A stretch of DNA of 47,537 nucleotides from Streptomyces sp. CNH099. GTDB taxonomy: Bacteria; Actinomycetota; Actinomycetes; Streptomycetales; Streptomycetaceae. Positions within the stretch are counted from its first letter, which is position 1. Every line of letters begins with the position of its first letter. The stretch covers positions 1-47,537 of the forward strand of contig AZWL01000034.1 in NCBI GenBank assembly GCA_000514715.1, written 5' to 3'. The translations under genes and the position numbers were made by a program. Below are positions 31,196 to 41,305 of the stretch, in pieces. The notes below the pieces were generated by a model. It searched no databases. It was not told where the DNA came from and saw nothing but the letters and a program-made list of their open reading frames with translations.

Positions 31196-31873
31196 ATGCT
31201 TCTTCCTGCCGGAACGGGTAAGCACCGCCGCCCCGCCGCACAGGCACGCCTTGGCACCCAGTCCCGAATGGCCGTACTCGTGGGCGCCACCGGAACGGCC
31301 ATCGGGCTGCCGGTACTGGGCGCGCAGAACGCGTCCGCGGCCCCGATCGATACATGGGAACGGGTGGCCGCCTGCGAGTCCGGAGGAAACTGGGCGACGA
31401 ATACCGGGAACGGCTATTTCGGCGGCGTCCAGTTCTCCCAGTCGAGCTGGGAGGCCGCCGGCGGCCGCGGCTACGCCCCGCGCGCCGACCTGGCGACGAA
31501 GGAGCAGCAGATCGCCGTCGCCGAGCGGCTGCTGGCCATGCAGGGCCCGGGCGCGTGGCCCAACTGCGGCCCGCGGGCGGGCCTGGCCGCCGGCACCCCG
31601 ACGACCGGGCAGATCGTCCCGCCCGCCCCGCAGGAGGCGCCGCAGGAGGCGCCGCAGGACACCGGGGCCCGCGGCGCCGGCGAGGAGACGCAGCCGGAGT
31701 CCCGCACCGTCTTCCGCGGCTTCTACTACGAGGTCCGCGAGGGCGACACGCTCGACGACATCGCCCGCCGCCACGGCGTGGACAGCTGGCAGCAGCTGTA
31801 CGAGGAGAACAAGTCGGTCGTCGGCGCGGACCCGGACCTGATCCGCCCGGGCCAGAAGCTGAAGGTGAGCTAG
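31196..31873 (+). CDS. rpfA: Resuscitation-promoting factor with LysM domain
   Basis: 225 residues. Signal peptide to about ASAAP; the Rpf domain IDTWERVAACESGGNWATNTG has the catalytic Glu in ACESGG, followed by NGYFGGVQFSQSSWEAAGG and QQIAVAERLLAMQG with the Cys pair conserved in Rpf (ACESGG and WPNCGP). A short Pro/Gln linker (APQEAPQEAPQ) leads to a C-terminal LysM (YEVREGDTLDDIARRHGV). Acts outside the cell on peptidoglycan. Expression should be set by the riboswitch just upstream. ATG 31196; weak ribosome binding site (GAAAAGAG). The symbol follows the riboswitch-controlled Streptomyces gene. Confidence 0.93.
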   Translation: MLLPAGTGKHRRPAAQARLGTQSRMAVLVGATGTAIGLPVLGAQNASAAPIDTWERVAACESGGNWATNTGNGYFGGVQFSQSSWEAAGGRGYAPRADLATKEQQIAVAERLLAMQGPGAWPNCGPRAGLAAGTPTTGQIVPPAPQEAPQEAPQDTGARGAGEETQPESRTVFRGFYYEVREGDTLDDIARRHGVDSWQQLYEENKSVVGADPDLIRPGQKLKVS

Positions 31874-31875
31874 CC

Positions 31876-31920
31876 CGCGGTCGTCCCGGCCCGTCCGGTG
31901 CGCGGGCCGGGACGACCGCG
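31876..31920 (+). terminator. Perfect 18-bp hairpin after the rpf gene
   Basis: 31876-31893 pairs without mismatch with 31903-31920 around a 9-nt loop, beginning 3 nt after the rpf stop. There is no U tract, as is common for Streptomyces terminators. Confidence 0.8.
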
Positions 31921-31968
31921 CCGTACGGCGCCCGCCCGCGGCGGCGCCGGTCCGGACACGTGACGTAC

Positions 31969-32062
31969 CGCATACCGGCCGCATACCGGCCACCGCATAC
32001 CGTCTCGTACCGCGGAATGCGGCCGGGTGCGGACCGGGGCCGGCACCCGGGGCGGCTAGGCT
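31969..32062 (+). promoter_or_regulatory. CGCATACCG repeats and -10 box upstream of eno
   Basis: CGCATACCG occurs at 31969, 31980 and 31994. A -10 box TAGGCT lies at 32057-32062, giving a leader of about 35 nt; no good -35 box is seen. The repeats could be activator sites. Confidence 0.45.
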
Positions 32063-32102
32063 CAGGGCGGAACCCGTAGCGAATCGCTCCGAAGGAGACA
32101 CC

Positions 32103-33386
32103 GTGCCGTCGATCGACGTCGTCGTAGCCCGCGAGATTCTCGACTCCCGCGGCAACCCCACGGTCGAGGTCGAGGTCGGCCTCGACGACGGCAGCACCGG
32201 CCGTGCTGCCGTCCCGTCCGGCGCCTCCACCGGCGCCTTCGAGGCCGTGGAGCTGAGGGACGGTGACAAAGGCCGCTACGGCGGGAAGGGCGTGGAGAAG
32301 GCCGTGCTCGCCGTCATCGAGCAGATCGGCCCCGAGCTGGTCGGCTACGACGCCACTGAGCAGCGGCTCATCGACCAGGCGATGTTCGACCTCGACGCCA
32401 CCCCCGACAAGTCGTCCCTCGGCGCCAACGCCATCCTCGGGGTCTCGCTCGCCGTCGCGCACGCCGCCTCCGAGGCCTCCGACCTGCCGCTCTTCCGCTA
32501 CCTCGGCGGCCCCAACGCGCACGTGCTGCCCGTGCCGATGATGAACATCCTCAACGGCGGCAGCCACGCCGACTCCAACGTCGACATCCAGGAGTTCATG
32601 ATCGCGCCGATCGGCGCCGAGTCGTTCTCCGAGGCCGTGCGCTGCGGCGCGGAGGTCTACCAGCAGCTCAAGGCCGTCCTCAAGGAGCGCGGCCTGTCCA
32701 CCGGCCTCGGCGACGAGGGCGGCTTCGCGCCGAACCTCGACTCCAACCGGGCCGCGCTGGACCTGATCATCGAGGCGATCCAGAAGGCCGGCTACACCGC
32801 GGGCCAGGACGTCGCCCTCGCGCTCGACGTCGCCGCCTCGGAGTTCTACAAGGACGGCGTGTACGTCTTCGAGGGCAAGGAGCGCTCCGCCGCCGAGATG
32901 ACCGAGTACTACGAGCAGCTCGTCTCGGACTACCCGCTGGTCTCCCTGGAGGACCCGCTGTTCGAGGACGACTGGGCCGGCTGGACCGTGCTGACCGAGC
33001 GGCTCGGCGGCAAGGTCCAGATCGTCGGCGACGACCTCTTCGTCACCAACCCCGAGCGGCTGCAGCGCGGCATCGACGAGAACGCGGCGAACGCGCTGCT
33101 GGTCAAGGTCAACCAGATCGGCTCGCTCACCGAGACCCTCGACGCCGTCGAGCTGGCCCAGCGCAACGGCTTCAAGTGCATGATGTCCCACCGCTCCGGC
33201 GAGACCGAGGACGTCACCATCGCCGACCTGGTCGTCGCCGTGAACTGCGGCCAGATCAAGTCCGGCGCCCCCGCCCGCTCCGAGCGGGTGGCGAAGTACA
33301 ACCAGCTGCTGCGCATCGAGGAGATCCTCGACGACGCCGCCGAGTACGCCGGCCGCAGCGCCTTCCCGCGCTACAAGAACGGCTGA
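32103..33386 (+). CDS. eno: Enolase (phosphopyruvate hydratase)
   Basis: Converts 2-phosphoglycerate to phosphoenolpyruvate in glycolysis; also an RNA degradosome partner in some bacteria. 427 residues, normal length. All key parts are present: REILDSRGNPTVEVEV, PSGASTGAFEAVELRD, the catalytic Glu in GLGDEGGFAPNL, metal-binding Asp/Glu in ALDVAASEFY and SLEDPLFEDDW, VGDDLFVTNP, VKVNQIGSLTET with the catalytic Lys, and SHRSGETEDVTIADLVVA. GTG 32103 has AAGGAG 7 nt upstream. First gene of the block that continues with divIC. Confidence 0.99.
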   Translation: MPSIDVVVAREILDSRGNPTVEVEVGLDDGSTGRAAVPSGASTGAFEAVELRDGDKGRYGGKGVEKAVLAVIEQIGPELVGYDATEQRLIDQAMFDLDATPDKSSLGANAILGVSLAVAHAASEASDLPLFRYLGGPNAHVLPVPMMNILNGGSHADSNVDIQEFMIAPIGAESFSEAVRCGAEVYQQLKAVLKERGLSTGLGDEGGFAPNLDSNRAALDLIIEAIQKAGYTAGQDVALALDVAASEFYKDGVYVFEGKERSAAEMTEYYEQLVSDYPLVSLEDPLFEDDWAGWTVLTERLGGKVQIVGDDLFVTNPERLQRGIDENAANALLVKVNQIGSLTETLDAVELAQRNGFKCMMSHRSGETEDVTIADLVVAVNCGQIKSGAPARSERVAKYNQLLRIEEILDDAAEYAGRSAFPRYKNG

Positions 33387-33526
33387 GCCGCCCGGCCCGT
33401 ACGACATCGGCGCCGGCACCCGCCCGGCCCTGGCCGCACCGCGTAAGGTGCGACCGGGGCCGCCGACCGGCCACCGCATGCCGCCCGGGCGCCGGGCGCC
33501 CGCCCGGGGAGGAGGACGCGACACAC

Positions 33527-33994
33527 ATGGCCAGGGAGCGCTTCTCCACCACCACCCGGCTGAAGCTGCTCGGCGAGCAGGCCGTCAGCCGGGTCTCCGA
33601 GCGCGTCTACCGGGCCCGCCCGCCGCGCCGCAGCCGGCTGACCGGGCGCGCCGCGGTGCTCGCGCTCGTCGTCTGCTCGCTGGTGGTGGCCCTCGCGTAC
33701 CCGCTGCGGCAGTACATCGCGCAGCGCGCCGAGATCGCCGAGCTGGAGCGGGACAAGCGGGACGCCCAGCAGCGGGTGGAGGAACTGCGGGACGAGAAGG
33801 CGCGCTGGGAGGACCCGGAGTACGTGCGCCGGCAGGCCCGCGAGCACCTGCACTACGTCCTGCCCGGCGAGACCGGCTACCTGATGCGCGACGGCTCGGG
33901 CTCGGCCCGCTCCGGCGCGGCGGGGGAGGCGGCGGACCGGCCGTGGTACGAGAACCTGTGGGACGGTCTGGACGCCGCGGACGGCAGACGCTGA
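33527..33994 (+). CDS. divIC: Septum formation initiator, DivIC/FtsB type
   Basis: 155 residues. A basic N-terminus, one transmembrane helix (AAVLALVVCSLVVALAYPL, about 42-60), then a coiled coil (IAELERDKRDAQQRVEELRDEKARWEDPEYVRRQAREHL, read in parts) and the conserved VLPGETGYL. Part of the FtsL-DivIC-FtsQ divisome complex that links septal wall synthesis to the Z ring. ATG 33527 with GGAGG 11 nt upstream. It follows eno by 140 bp, a neighbourhood common to actinobacteria. Confidence 0.95.
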   Translation: MARERFSTTTRLKLLGEQAVSRVSERVYRARPPRRSRLTGRAAVLALVVCSLVVALAYPLRQYIAQRAEIAELERDKRDAQQRVEELRDEKARWEDPEYVRRQAREHLHYVLPGETGYLMRDGSGSARSGAAGEAADRPWYENLWDGLDAADGRR

Positions 33995-34084
33995 GCACGC
34001 GGGGTCCCGCGGCCCGGCGCCCGGGGCCGGTAAGCAGCCCGTACGCGCCCGCCGCCCGCACACCCGCCGTCCGAACGAGGAGAG

Positions 34085-34621
34085 ATGGACAAGCCCCCGC
34101 CGCCCACCGAGCACACCCCCGCCACCGCCGCGGACGCCGCCGCCGTGGCCGGGCAGCTGGGCCGCGCCCCGCGCGGCCTGCGCGCCGTGGCGCACCGCTG
34201 CCCGTGCGGCAACCCCGACGTCGTGGAGACCGCCCCGCGGCTGCCGGACGGCACCCCCTTCCCGACGCTGTACTACCTGACGTGCCCGCGCGCGAGCTCC
34301 GCGATCGGCACCCTGGAGGCGGACGGCGTGATGAAGGAGATGACGGCCCGGCTGGCGGCGGACCCGGAGCTGGCGGCGGCGTACCGCGCGGCACACGAGG
34401 ACTACCTCGCCCGCCGCGACGCGATCGCCGAGCTGACCGGCTTCCCGAGCGCGGGCGGGATGCCCGACCGGGTGAAGTGCCTGCACGTGCTCGTCGCGCA
34501 CGCGCTGGCGGCGGGGCCGGGGGTGAACCCGCTGGGGGACGAGGCGCTGGCGATGCTGCCGGAGTGGTGGGCGAAGGGCCCGTGCGTGGCACGGGAGACG
34601 ACTGGGGAGGACGAGGCATGA
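34085..34621 (+). CDS. DUF501 protein
   Basis: 178 residues. The conserved core of this actinobacterial family is present: VAHRCPCGNPDVVETAPRL, FPTLYYLTCPRASSAIGTLE, and KCLHVLVAHALAAGPGVNPLGDEAL. Three Cys residues (CPCG and TCPR) could bind a metal. The function is not established; it is nearly always found between divIC and ppx, as here, which suggests a role in division or phosphate metabolism. ATG 34085 is preceded directly by GAGGAGAG. Its stop overlaps the ppx start as ATGA. Confidence 0.95.
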   Translation: MDKPPPPTEHTPATAADAAAVAGQLGRAPRGLRAVAHRCPCGNPDVVETAPRLPDGTPFPTLYYLTCPRASSAIGTLEADGVMKEMTARLAADPELAAAYRAAHEDYLARRDAIAELTGFPSAGGMPDRVKCLHVLVAHALAAGPGVNPLGDEALAMLPEWWAKGPCVARETTGEDEA

Positions 34622-35553
34622 CCCGGGTAGCGGCCGTCGACTGCGGCACGAACTCCATCCGCCTGCTGGTGGCGGACGTCGACACGGTGGGGGGTGGGCT
34701 GAAGGACCTGGACCGCCGGATGGAGATCGTCCGGCTGGGCCAGGGCGTGGACCGTACGGGCCGGCTGGCGCCCGAGGCGCTGGAGCGCACCTTCGCCGCG
34801 TGCCGCCGGTACGCGCAGATCATCGACCGGCTCGGCGCGGTCCGCACCCGGTTCGTCGCCACGTCGGCGTCCCGGGACGCGGAGAACCGCGCGGACTTCA
34901 TACGCGGCGTGGAGGACATCCTCGGTGTCCGGCCCGAGGTCATCACCGGCGACGAGGAGGCCGCGCTGTCGTTCACCGGCGCGACGGGGGAGCTGGCGGG
35001 TCGCGTACCCGGCCCGTACCTGGTCGTCGACATCGGCGGCGGCTCCACGGAGTTCGTCGCCGGCACGGACCGCGTCGAGGCGGTCCGCTCGGTGGACATC
35101 GGCTGCGTCCGCCTCACCGAACGCCACCACTTCGCCGACCCCCCGACGCCGCAGCAGATCGCGGCGGCCAACGCCGACATCGCCGCCGCCCTCGACACCG
35201 CCGAGGCGACGGTCCCGCTCCGCGAGACGGCCACCCTGGTCGGCCTCGCCGGCTCGGTCACCACGGTCGCGGCGATCGCCCTGGGCCTCCCCGCGTACGA
35301 CTCGGCGGCCCTGCACCACGCCCGCATCCCGGTCGACCAGGTCCGCGAGGTGACGAAGTCCCTGCTCACGGCGGACCACGCGGAACGCGCCGCGATCCCG
35401 GTGATGCACCCGGGCCGGGTCGACGTGATCGGCGCGGGGGCGCTGGTGCTGCTGTCGGTGATGGAGCGCACGGGCGCCCGCGAGGTGGTCGTCAGCGAAC
35501 ACGACATCCTCGACGGCCTGGCCTTCGCCTGCGCGGCGGCCGGCGGTCGCTGA
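34618..35553 (+). CDS. ppx: Exopolyphosphatase / guanosine pentaphosphatase (Ppx/GppA), short form
   Basis: 311 residues of the ASKHA fold. RVAAVDCGTNSIRLLVADV is phosphate loop 1; YLVVDIGGGSTEFVAGTD is loop 2; the catalytic Glu region is VITGDEEAALSF. It lacks the C-terminal HD-like domain of E. coli Ppx/GppA and so resembles the short mycobacterial Ppx1-type enzymes that remove terminal phosphate from polyphosphate. It is translationally coupled to the DUF501 gene by a 4-nt overlap. Confidence 0.95.
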   Translation: MTRVAAVDCGTNSIRLLVADVDTVGGGLKDLDRRMEIVRLGQGVDRTGRLAPEALERTFAACRRYAQIIDRLGAVRTRFVATSASRDAENRADFIRGVEDILGVRPEVITGDEEAALSFTGATGELAGRVPGPYLVVDIGGGSTEFVAGTDRVEAVRSVDIGCVRLTERHHFADPPTPQQIAAANADIAAALDTAEATVPLRETATLVGLAGSVTTVAAIALGLPAYDSAALHHARIPVDQVREVTKSLLTADHAERAAIPVMHPGRVDVIGAGALVLLSVMERTGAREVVVSEHDILDGLAFACAAAGGR

Positions 35554-35570
35554 CCGGAGGGGCCCCGGGG

Positions 35571-35948
35571 TCATGCGGGTGGTCGGTTCGGGGCGGTGAG
35601 CGTGGTGGCGTTGACCTTGAACTCCGCCCACACCACCTTGCCGGGACCGGTGCGGCCGGAGACGCCCCAGCCGTCGGCGAGGGCCGCGACGACGAGCAGG
35701 CCGCGCCCGTGGTCGTCGTTGCGGGTGGGTGCGCACACCCGGGGAGCGCTGTCGCTGGCATCGTGCACCTCGATGCGTACGACGTTGTCGTGGGTGGCGA
35801 CCCGTACGAGGAAGTCTCGGCCGCGCGGCCCGTACCGCAGGGCATTGGTCGCGAGTTCGGAGACGCACAGCCCTACGAGCGCCTGCGCGACGCCGGGTTC
35901 ACGAGCCGCCTCGTGCCGGACGCCTCCGAACGAACTTCGTGAAGATAT
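35571..35948 (-). pseudogene. GHKL ATP-binding (anti-sigma type) gene lacking its start
   Basis: A frame of 125 codons reads VAQALVGLCVSELATNALRYG (N box), VVRIEVHDASDSAPRV (altered G1) and HGRGLLVVAALADGWGVSG (G2), a clear member of the same family as the protein at 11932-12405. No ATG, GTG or TTG is found before the N box; TGA (35949-35951) closes the frame and is directly preceded by an in-frame ATG. Some 25 N-terminal residues are missing, so it is probably a broken gene. A dyad GTGAA-GATA-TTCAC (35939-35952) lies exactly at the break. Confidence 0.72.
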
Positions 35949-36199
35949 TCACATGCCTCGGGCGCGGATTTGGCCGCTGTGCTCGGATCCTGGACTCCCA
36001 CACCTCGTGTGAGGCGTGACGGACGCTTTGCGTCAGAGTGACATCTGTGGGTCGGGGCACCGAATCCGCAGCTCAGCGGGGTGTGGCCGGGAATCGGTCG
36101 AGGCGGCGCGACGAGCGGAGAAGGTGTGGCGGCGCAGTGTAGCACCACCGGGGGTGGAGCTTGTGAACCCCCTCACGAGCATGCCTCCCGCCCCGGGGG

Positions 36200-36205
36200 G
36201 ATACT
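36200..36205 (+). promoter_or_regulatory. -10 box GATACT of ndh, leaderless-type start
   Basis: GATACT ends 7 nt before ATG 36213 and no ribosome binding site is present. The 264-bp gap 35949-36212 otherwise holds only short dyads: CACAC-CTC-GTGTG (35999-36011) and GACGC-TTT-GCGTC (36022-36034). Confidence 0.45.
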
Positions 36206-36212
36206 CGGAAAC

Positions 36213-37724
36213 ATGAGCACTACGGAGCGTCCCAGGATCCTCGTAGTAGGCGGCGGTTACGTCGGCCTTTACGCGGCGCGCCGCATCCTGAAGAAGATGC
36301 GGTACGGGGAGGCGTCGGTCACCGTCGTCGACCCGCGCTCGTACATGACGTACCAGCCCTTCCTTCCCGAGGCGGCAGCCGGCAGCATCTCCCCCCGGCA
36401 CGTCGTGGTCCCCCTGCGCCAGGTTCTCCCCGGCGCCGAGGTGCTCACCGGCCGGGTCACGTCCATCGACCAGGACCGCAAGGTCGCGGTCGTCGCGCCC
36501 ATCGTCGGCGGGCCCTACGAGGTCCCGTTCGACTACCTGATCGTCGCCCTCGGCGCCGTCTCCCGGACCTTCCCGATCCCCGGCCTCGCCGAGAACGGCA
36601 TCGGCATGAAGGGCGTGGAGGAGGCCATCGGGCTGCGCAACCACGTGCTGGAGCAGCTCGACAAGGCGGAGTCCACCAACGACGCCGACGACCGGCGCCG
36701 GGCCCTCACCTTCGTCTTCGTCGGCGGCGGCTTCGCCGGCGCCGAGACGATCGGCGAGATCGAGGACCTGGCGCGCGACGCCGCCAAGTACTACCCCTCG
36801 ATCAAGCGCGAGGACATGCGCTTCGTCCTCGTCGACGTCGCCGACAAGATCCTCCCGGAGGTCGGCCCGGCGCTCGGCAGCTGGGGGCTCAAGCACCTGC
36901 AGCAGCGCGGCATCGAGGCCTACCTCGGCACCTCCCTGGAGTCGTGCGTCGACGGGCACGTCGTGCTCCAGAACGGCCTGGAGGTCGACTCGAACACGAT
37001 CGTCTGGACCGCCGGCGTCAAGCCGCACCCGGTGCTGAAGGAGTACGGCCTGCCGCTCGGCCCCAAGGGGCACGTCGACACCGCCGCCACCCTCCAGGTC
37101 CAGGGCAGCGACTACATCTGGGCCGCGGGCGACAACGCCCAGATCCCGGACCTCGCCGCCCGCGCCGCCGGCGTGGAGAACGCCTGGTGCCCGCCGAACG
37201 CCCAGCACGCCCTGCGGCAGGCCAAGCTCCTCGGCGACAACGTCGTGGCGGAGCTGCGCGGCTTCCCGCAGCGCGAGTACCGGCACAAGAACAAGGGCGC
37301 CGTCGCCGGCCTCGGCCTGCACAAGGGCGTGGCGATGGTCAACCTGCTCGGCCGGTCCCTGAAGTTCAAGGGCCGCCTCGCCTGGTACATGCACCGCGGC
37401 TACCACGGCCTCTCCGTACCGACCTGGAACCGCAAGATACGGGTCTTCATGGACTGGACGCTCGGCGTCTTCCTCAAGCGCGAGGTCGTCTCGCTCGGCG
37501 CCATGGAGTCGCCGCGCGACGAGTTCTACGAGGCCGCCGCGCCGGTCACCGCCGCCGCGCGGGCGCAGCACGACCGGTCCGTACGCGACGGCGAGGCGAC
37601 GCGGGAGCAGCAGCGGGCCCGCGGCGCCGCCGGCCTCCCGCCCGCCGAGGACACCCGCGACGAGCACGGCCGCGACGAGCGGAACCACGACGAGCGGAAC
37701 CGCGAGACGGCCCGGGCCTCCTGA
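36213..37724 (+). CDS. ndh: Type II NADH dehydrogenase (NDH-2)
   Basis: 503 residues. Membrane-associated flavoprotein that passes electrons from NADH to quinone without proton pumping. The FAD-binding start RILVVGGGYVGLYAARRI and the second dinucleotide fold FVFVGGGFAGAETIGEIEDL (about 168-187) are clear; MTYQPFLPEAAAGSI, VSRTFPIPGLAENGIGMK, IWAAGDNAQIPDL and CPPNAQHALRQAKLL are also family features. The last 60 residues are polar and low in complexity. A perfect terminator follows the stop. Confidence 0.95.
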   Translation: MSTTERPRILVVGGGYVGLYAARRILKKMRYGEASVTVVDPRSYMTYQPFLPEAAAGSISPRHVVVPLRQVLPGAEVLTGRVTSIDQDRKVAVVAPIVGGPYEVPFDYLIVALGAVSRTFPIPGLAENGIGMKGVEEAIGLRNHVLEQLDKAESTNDADDRRRALTFVFVGGGFAGAETIGEIEDLARDAAKYYPSIKREDMRFVLVDVADKILPEVGPALGSWGLKHLQQRGIEAYLGTSLESCVDGHVVLQNGLEVDSNTIVWTAGVKPHPVLKEYGLPLGPKGHVDTAATLQVQGSDYIWAAGDNAQIPDLAARAAGVENAWCPPNAQHALRQAKLLGDNVVAELRGFPQREYRHKNKGAVAGLGLHKGVAMVNLLGRSLKFKGRLAWYMHRGYHGLSVPTWNRKIRVFMDWTLGVFLKREVVSLGAMESPRDEFYEAAAPVTAAARAQHDRSVRDGEATREQQRARGAAGLPPAEDTRDEHGRDERNHDERNRETARAS

Positions 37725-37752
37725 CGCCCCCCGGCCCGCGTCGCACCGCCCC

Positions 37753-37800
37753 GTCAGGCGCCCCCCGGTCCGCCGGGACGGGCGCCTGACTGCTCTTTTC
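37753..37800 (+). terminator. Intrinsic terminator after ndh
   Basis: GTCAGGCGCCC (37753-37763) pairs with GGGCGCCTGAC (37780-37790); the loop contains an inner CCGG/CCGG stem; TGCTCTTTTC follows as a U-rich tail. It is the best classical terminator in the window. Confidence 0.88.
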
Positions 37801-37909
37801 GGCTGGTACCGGCGCGCAACGGGACTTCCCGGGGTGGGCATTGGTGTTTACGTGTAGTCCAGCAACGGCGGACACACGTCGACCACCTGCCCGTTTCACG
37901 GAGGTACCG

Positions 37910-39196
37910 ATGCCCGACGACGCCGCGCCCCGGCTCGCCGCCCTCGCGGAGGAGCTGCTCGGCGGCCCCCTGCCGATCCGTATCCGCGCCTGGGACCACT
38001 CGGAAGCCGGTCCCGAGGGCACCCCCGTCCTCGTCGTACGCCACCGCCGAGCGCTCCGCCGCATCCTGTGGCGCCCCGGAGAACTCGGCCTCGCCCGCGC
38101 CTGGGTCGCCGGCGAACTCGACGTCGAGGGCGACCTCTACGCCGCGCTCGACAGCCTCGCCGGCCTGTTCTGGGAACGCGGCCCCGACGCCCCCCGACCA
38201 CGCCCGTCCCGCCTCGCCTCCCTCGCCCGCGGCGCGCTCGCCCTCGCCCGGCCGCTGCCGCCGCCCCCGCCGCCGCCCGAGGAGGTCCGCCGGCACCGGA
38301 CCCGCGGCGCCCTGCACACCCTGCGCCGCGACAGGGCCGCCGTCAGCCACCACTACGACGTCGGCAACGACTTCTACTCCCTCGTCCTCGGCCCCTCCAT
38401 GGTCTACTCGTGCGCCTACTGGGAGGACGGCGGCACCCTGGAGGAGGCCCAGGAGGCCAAGCTGGACCTCGTCTGCCGCAAGCTCGGCCTCCGGGAAGGC
38501 GACCGGCTCCTCGACGTCGGCTGCGGCTGGGGCTCGATGGTGCTGCACGCGGCGCGCGAGTACGGCGTACGCGCCGTCGGCATCACGCTCTCCGCCGAGC
38601 AGGCCGCGTACGCGCGCAAACGGGTCGCCGACGCCGGGCTCGGCGACCGCATCGAGATCCGCGTGCAGGACTACCGCGAGACCGCCGACGGCCCGTACGA
38701 CGCGATCTCCTCCATCGGCATGGCCGAACACGTCGGCTCCCAGCGCTACGGCGAGTACGCCCGCGTCCTCCACCGGCTCCTCCGCCCCGGCGGCCGGCTG
38801 CTCAACCACCAGATCGCCCGCCGCCCGGTCGCCGACGAAGAGAACTACGCCATCGACGAGTTCATCGACGCCTTCGTCTTCCCCGACGGGGAACTGTCGC
38901 CCGTCGGCACGACCGTGGACCAGCTGGAACGCGCGGGCTTCGAGGTACGCGACACCCAGGCGCTGCGCGAGCACTACGCGCTGACGCTGCGCCGCTGGGT
39001 GGCGAACCTGGAGGCCCGCTGGGCGCGGGCGGTGGCGCTGACCTCGCCGGGGCGGGCGCGGGTCTGGCGGCTCTACATGGCGGCCTCGGCGCTGTCCTTC
39101 GAGCGCAACCGGATCGGCGTGAACCAGGTGCTGGCCGTGCGCACCCCCGGGTCGGGGGACTCCGGGCTGCCGCTGCGGCAGCCGGGGTGGCGGTGA
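37910..39196 (+). CDS. cfa: Cyclopropane-fatty-acyl-phospholipid synthase family methyltransferase
   Basis: 428 residues. Transfers a methylene group from SAM to unsaturated acyl chains of membrane lipids in this family. An N-terminal lipid-binding part (VRHRRALRRILWRPGELGLARAWVAGELDVEGD, read in parts) and a seven-proline run precede the catalytic domain: ISHHYD-type motif as VSHHYDVGNDFYSLVLG, YSCAYWEDG, motif I LLDVGCGWGSMVLHAAREYG, SSIGMAEHVG and FDEFIDAFVFP-like IDEFIDAFVFPDG. ATG 37910 has GGAGGT 5 nt upstream. Confidence 0.94.
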   Translation: MPDDAAPRLAALAEELLGGPLPIRIRAWDHSEAGPEGTPVLVVRHRRALRRILWRPGELGLARAWVAGELDVEGDLYAALDSLAGLFWERGPDAPRPRPSRLASLARGALALARPLPPPPPPPEEVRRHRTRGALHTLRRDRAAVSHHYDVGNDFYSLVLGPSMVYSCAYWEDGGTLEEAQEAKLDLVCRKLGLREGDRLLDVGCGWGSMVLHAAREYGVRAVGITLSAEQAAYARKRVADAGLGDRIEIRVQDYRETADGPYDAISSIGMAEHVGSQRYGEYARVLHRLLRPGGRLLNHQIARRPVADEENYAIDEFIDAFVFPDGELSPVGTTVDQLERAGFEVRDTQALREHYALTLRRWVANLEARWARAVALTSPGRARVWRLYMAASALSFERNRIGVNQVLAVRTPGSGDSGLPLRQPGWR

Positions 39197-39421
39197 GCGG
39201 GCGCCGCCCGCGGAGCACGGCCCGCGGCGTGTGACTCCGGAAACGGTACGAGGGTGTCACGCCCGCGCAGCACGGGGTTAACACGGGTCGGGCACCTTGG
39301 AGGACATCGGAAAGGACGACCCACCGATACCCGAGTACGGCGCCAGTGACCTCCGGAGCGGCTCCCGGACCTCCTGGTCGCCGGACGCAGGGCACGGACC
39401 TGAGCCGGCCCGCGCGTCCCC

Positions 39422-39497
39422 CGCGGGGACCGCCGTCGTCCCGCCCCTGGTGCGTGCACCGGGGTGCGGCGGTCCCCGCGCACACTTTTCTGTGCGC
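39422..39497. terminator. Long GC hairpin plus second stem-loop between cfa and cbs
   Basis: CGCGGGGACCGCCG (39422-39435) pairs perfectly with 39467-39480, with an inner near-perfect CCCCTGGTGC/GCACCGGGG stem. A second hairpin GCGCACA-CTTTTC-TGTGCGC spans 39478-39497. It lies between convergent genes and can act on both strands. The rest of 39197-39559 shows no reliable gene. Confidence 0.65.
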
Positions 39498-39559
39498 GTG
39501 CACCCGCGCACACGCGACGTCGGCGTGCGCGGCGTCGAGCGCGGGCGGACCGGCCGGGA

Positions 39560-40948
<1,389 letters not shown>

Positions 40949-41133
40949 CGCTCACTCCAGGGTCCGTGGCTCTCGGGGCGAGCCAAGCCTAAGGGTCCCG
41001 GCGGGTGATTGAGGCGGGCACCCGGCCGGGCACCACAGTGTTAGCACGCGCGTAGACCGCCGTGGGCGGCGGGTGCCCGCGCGCCGCCGGGGTTCGGGGC
41101 GGGAGTCGGCGTAGGACGGACGGAGACACCGGC

Positions 41134-41208
41134 GGGGACAGGGACACTGGCAGGGACACGAGCACGGGCACGGGCAGGGACACGGACAGGGACACGGGCA
41201 GGGACAGG
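41134..41208 (+). repeat. Degenerate hexamer repeat (GGGACA/GGGCAC)
   Basis: About twelve copies of 6-bp units such as GGGACA, CGGGCA and GGGACAC, in one strand purine-rich. It lies in the 357-bp gap 40949-41305 between the divergent cbs and SGNH hydrolase genes; the rest of the gap shows no gene. Confidence 0.8.
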
Positions 41209-41305
41209 CGCGGGGGACACGCGGCGGCGGGTGGTACGGACCCGCCGCGCGGCACACGACGGGCACACGGCGCGCCACACGGGGCCGGTCCGGAACGGAG
41301 AGGCG

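Noticed and set aside
36016..36216. 66-residue plus-strand frame before ndh
   Set aside because: No ribosome binding site, no similarity, and it covers the ndh promoter.
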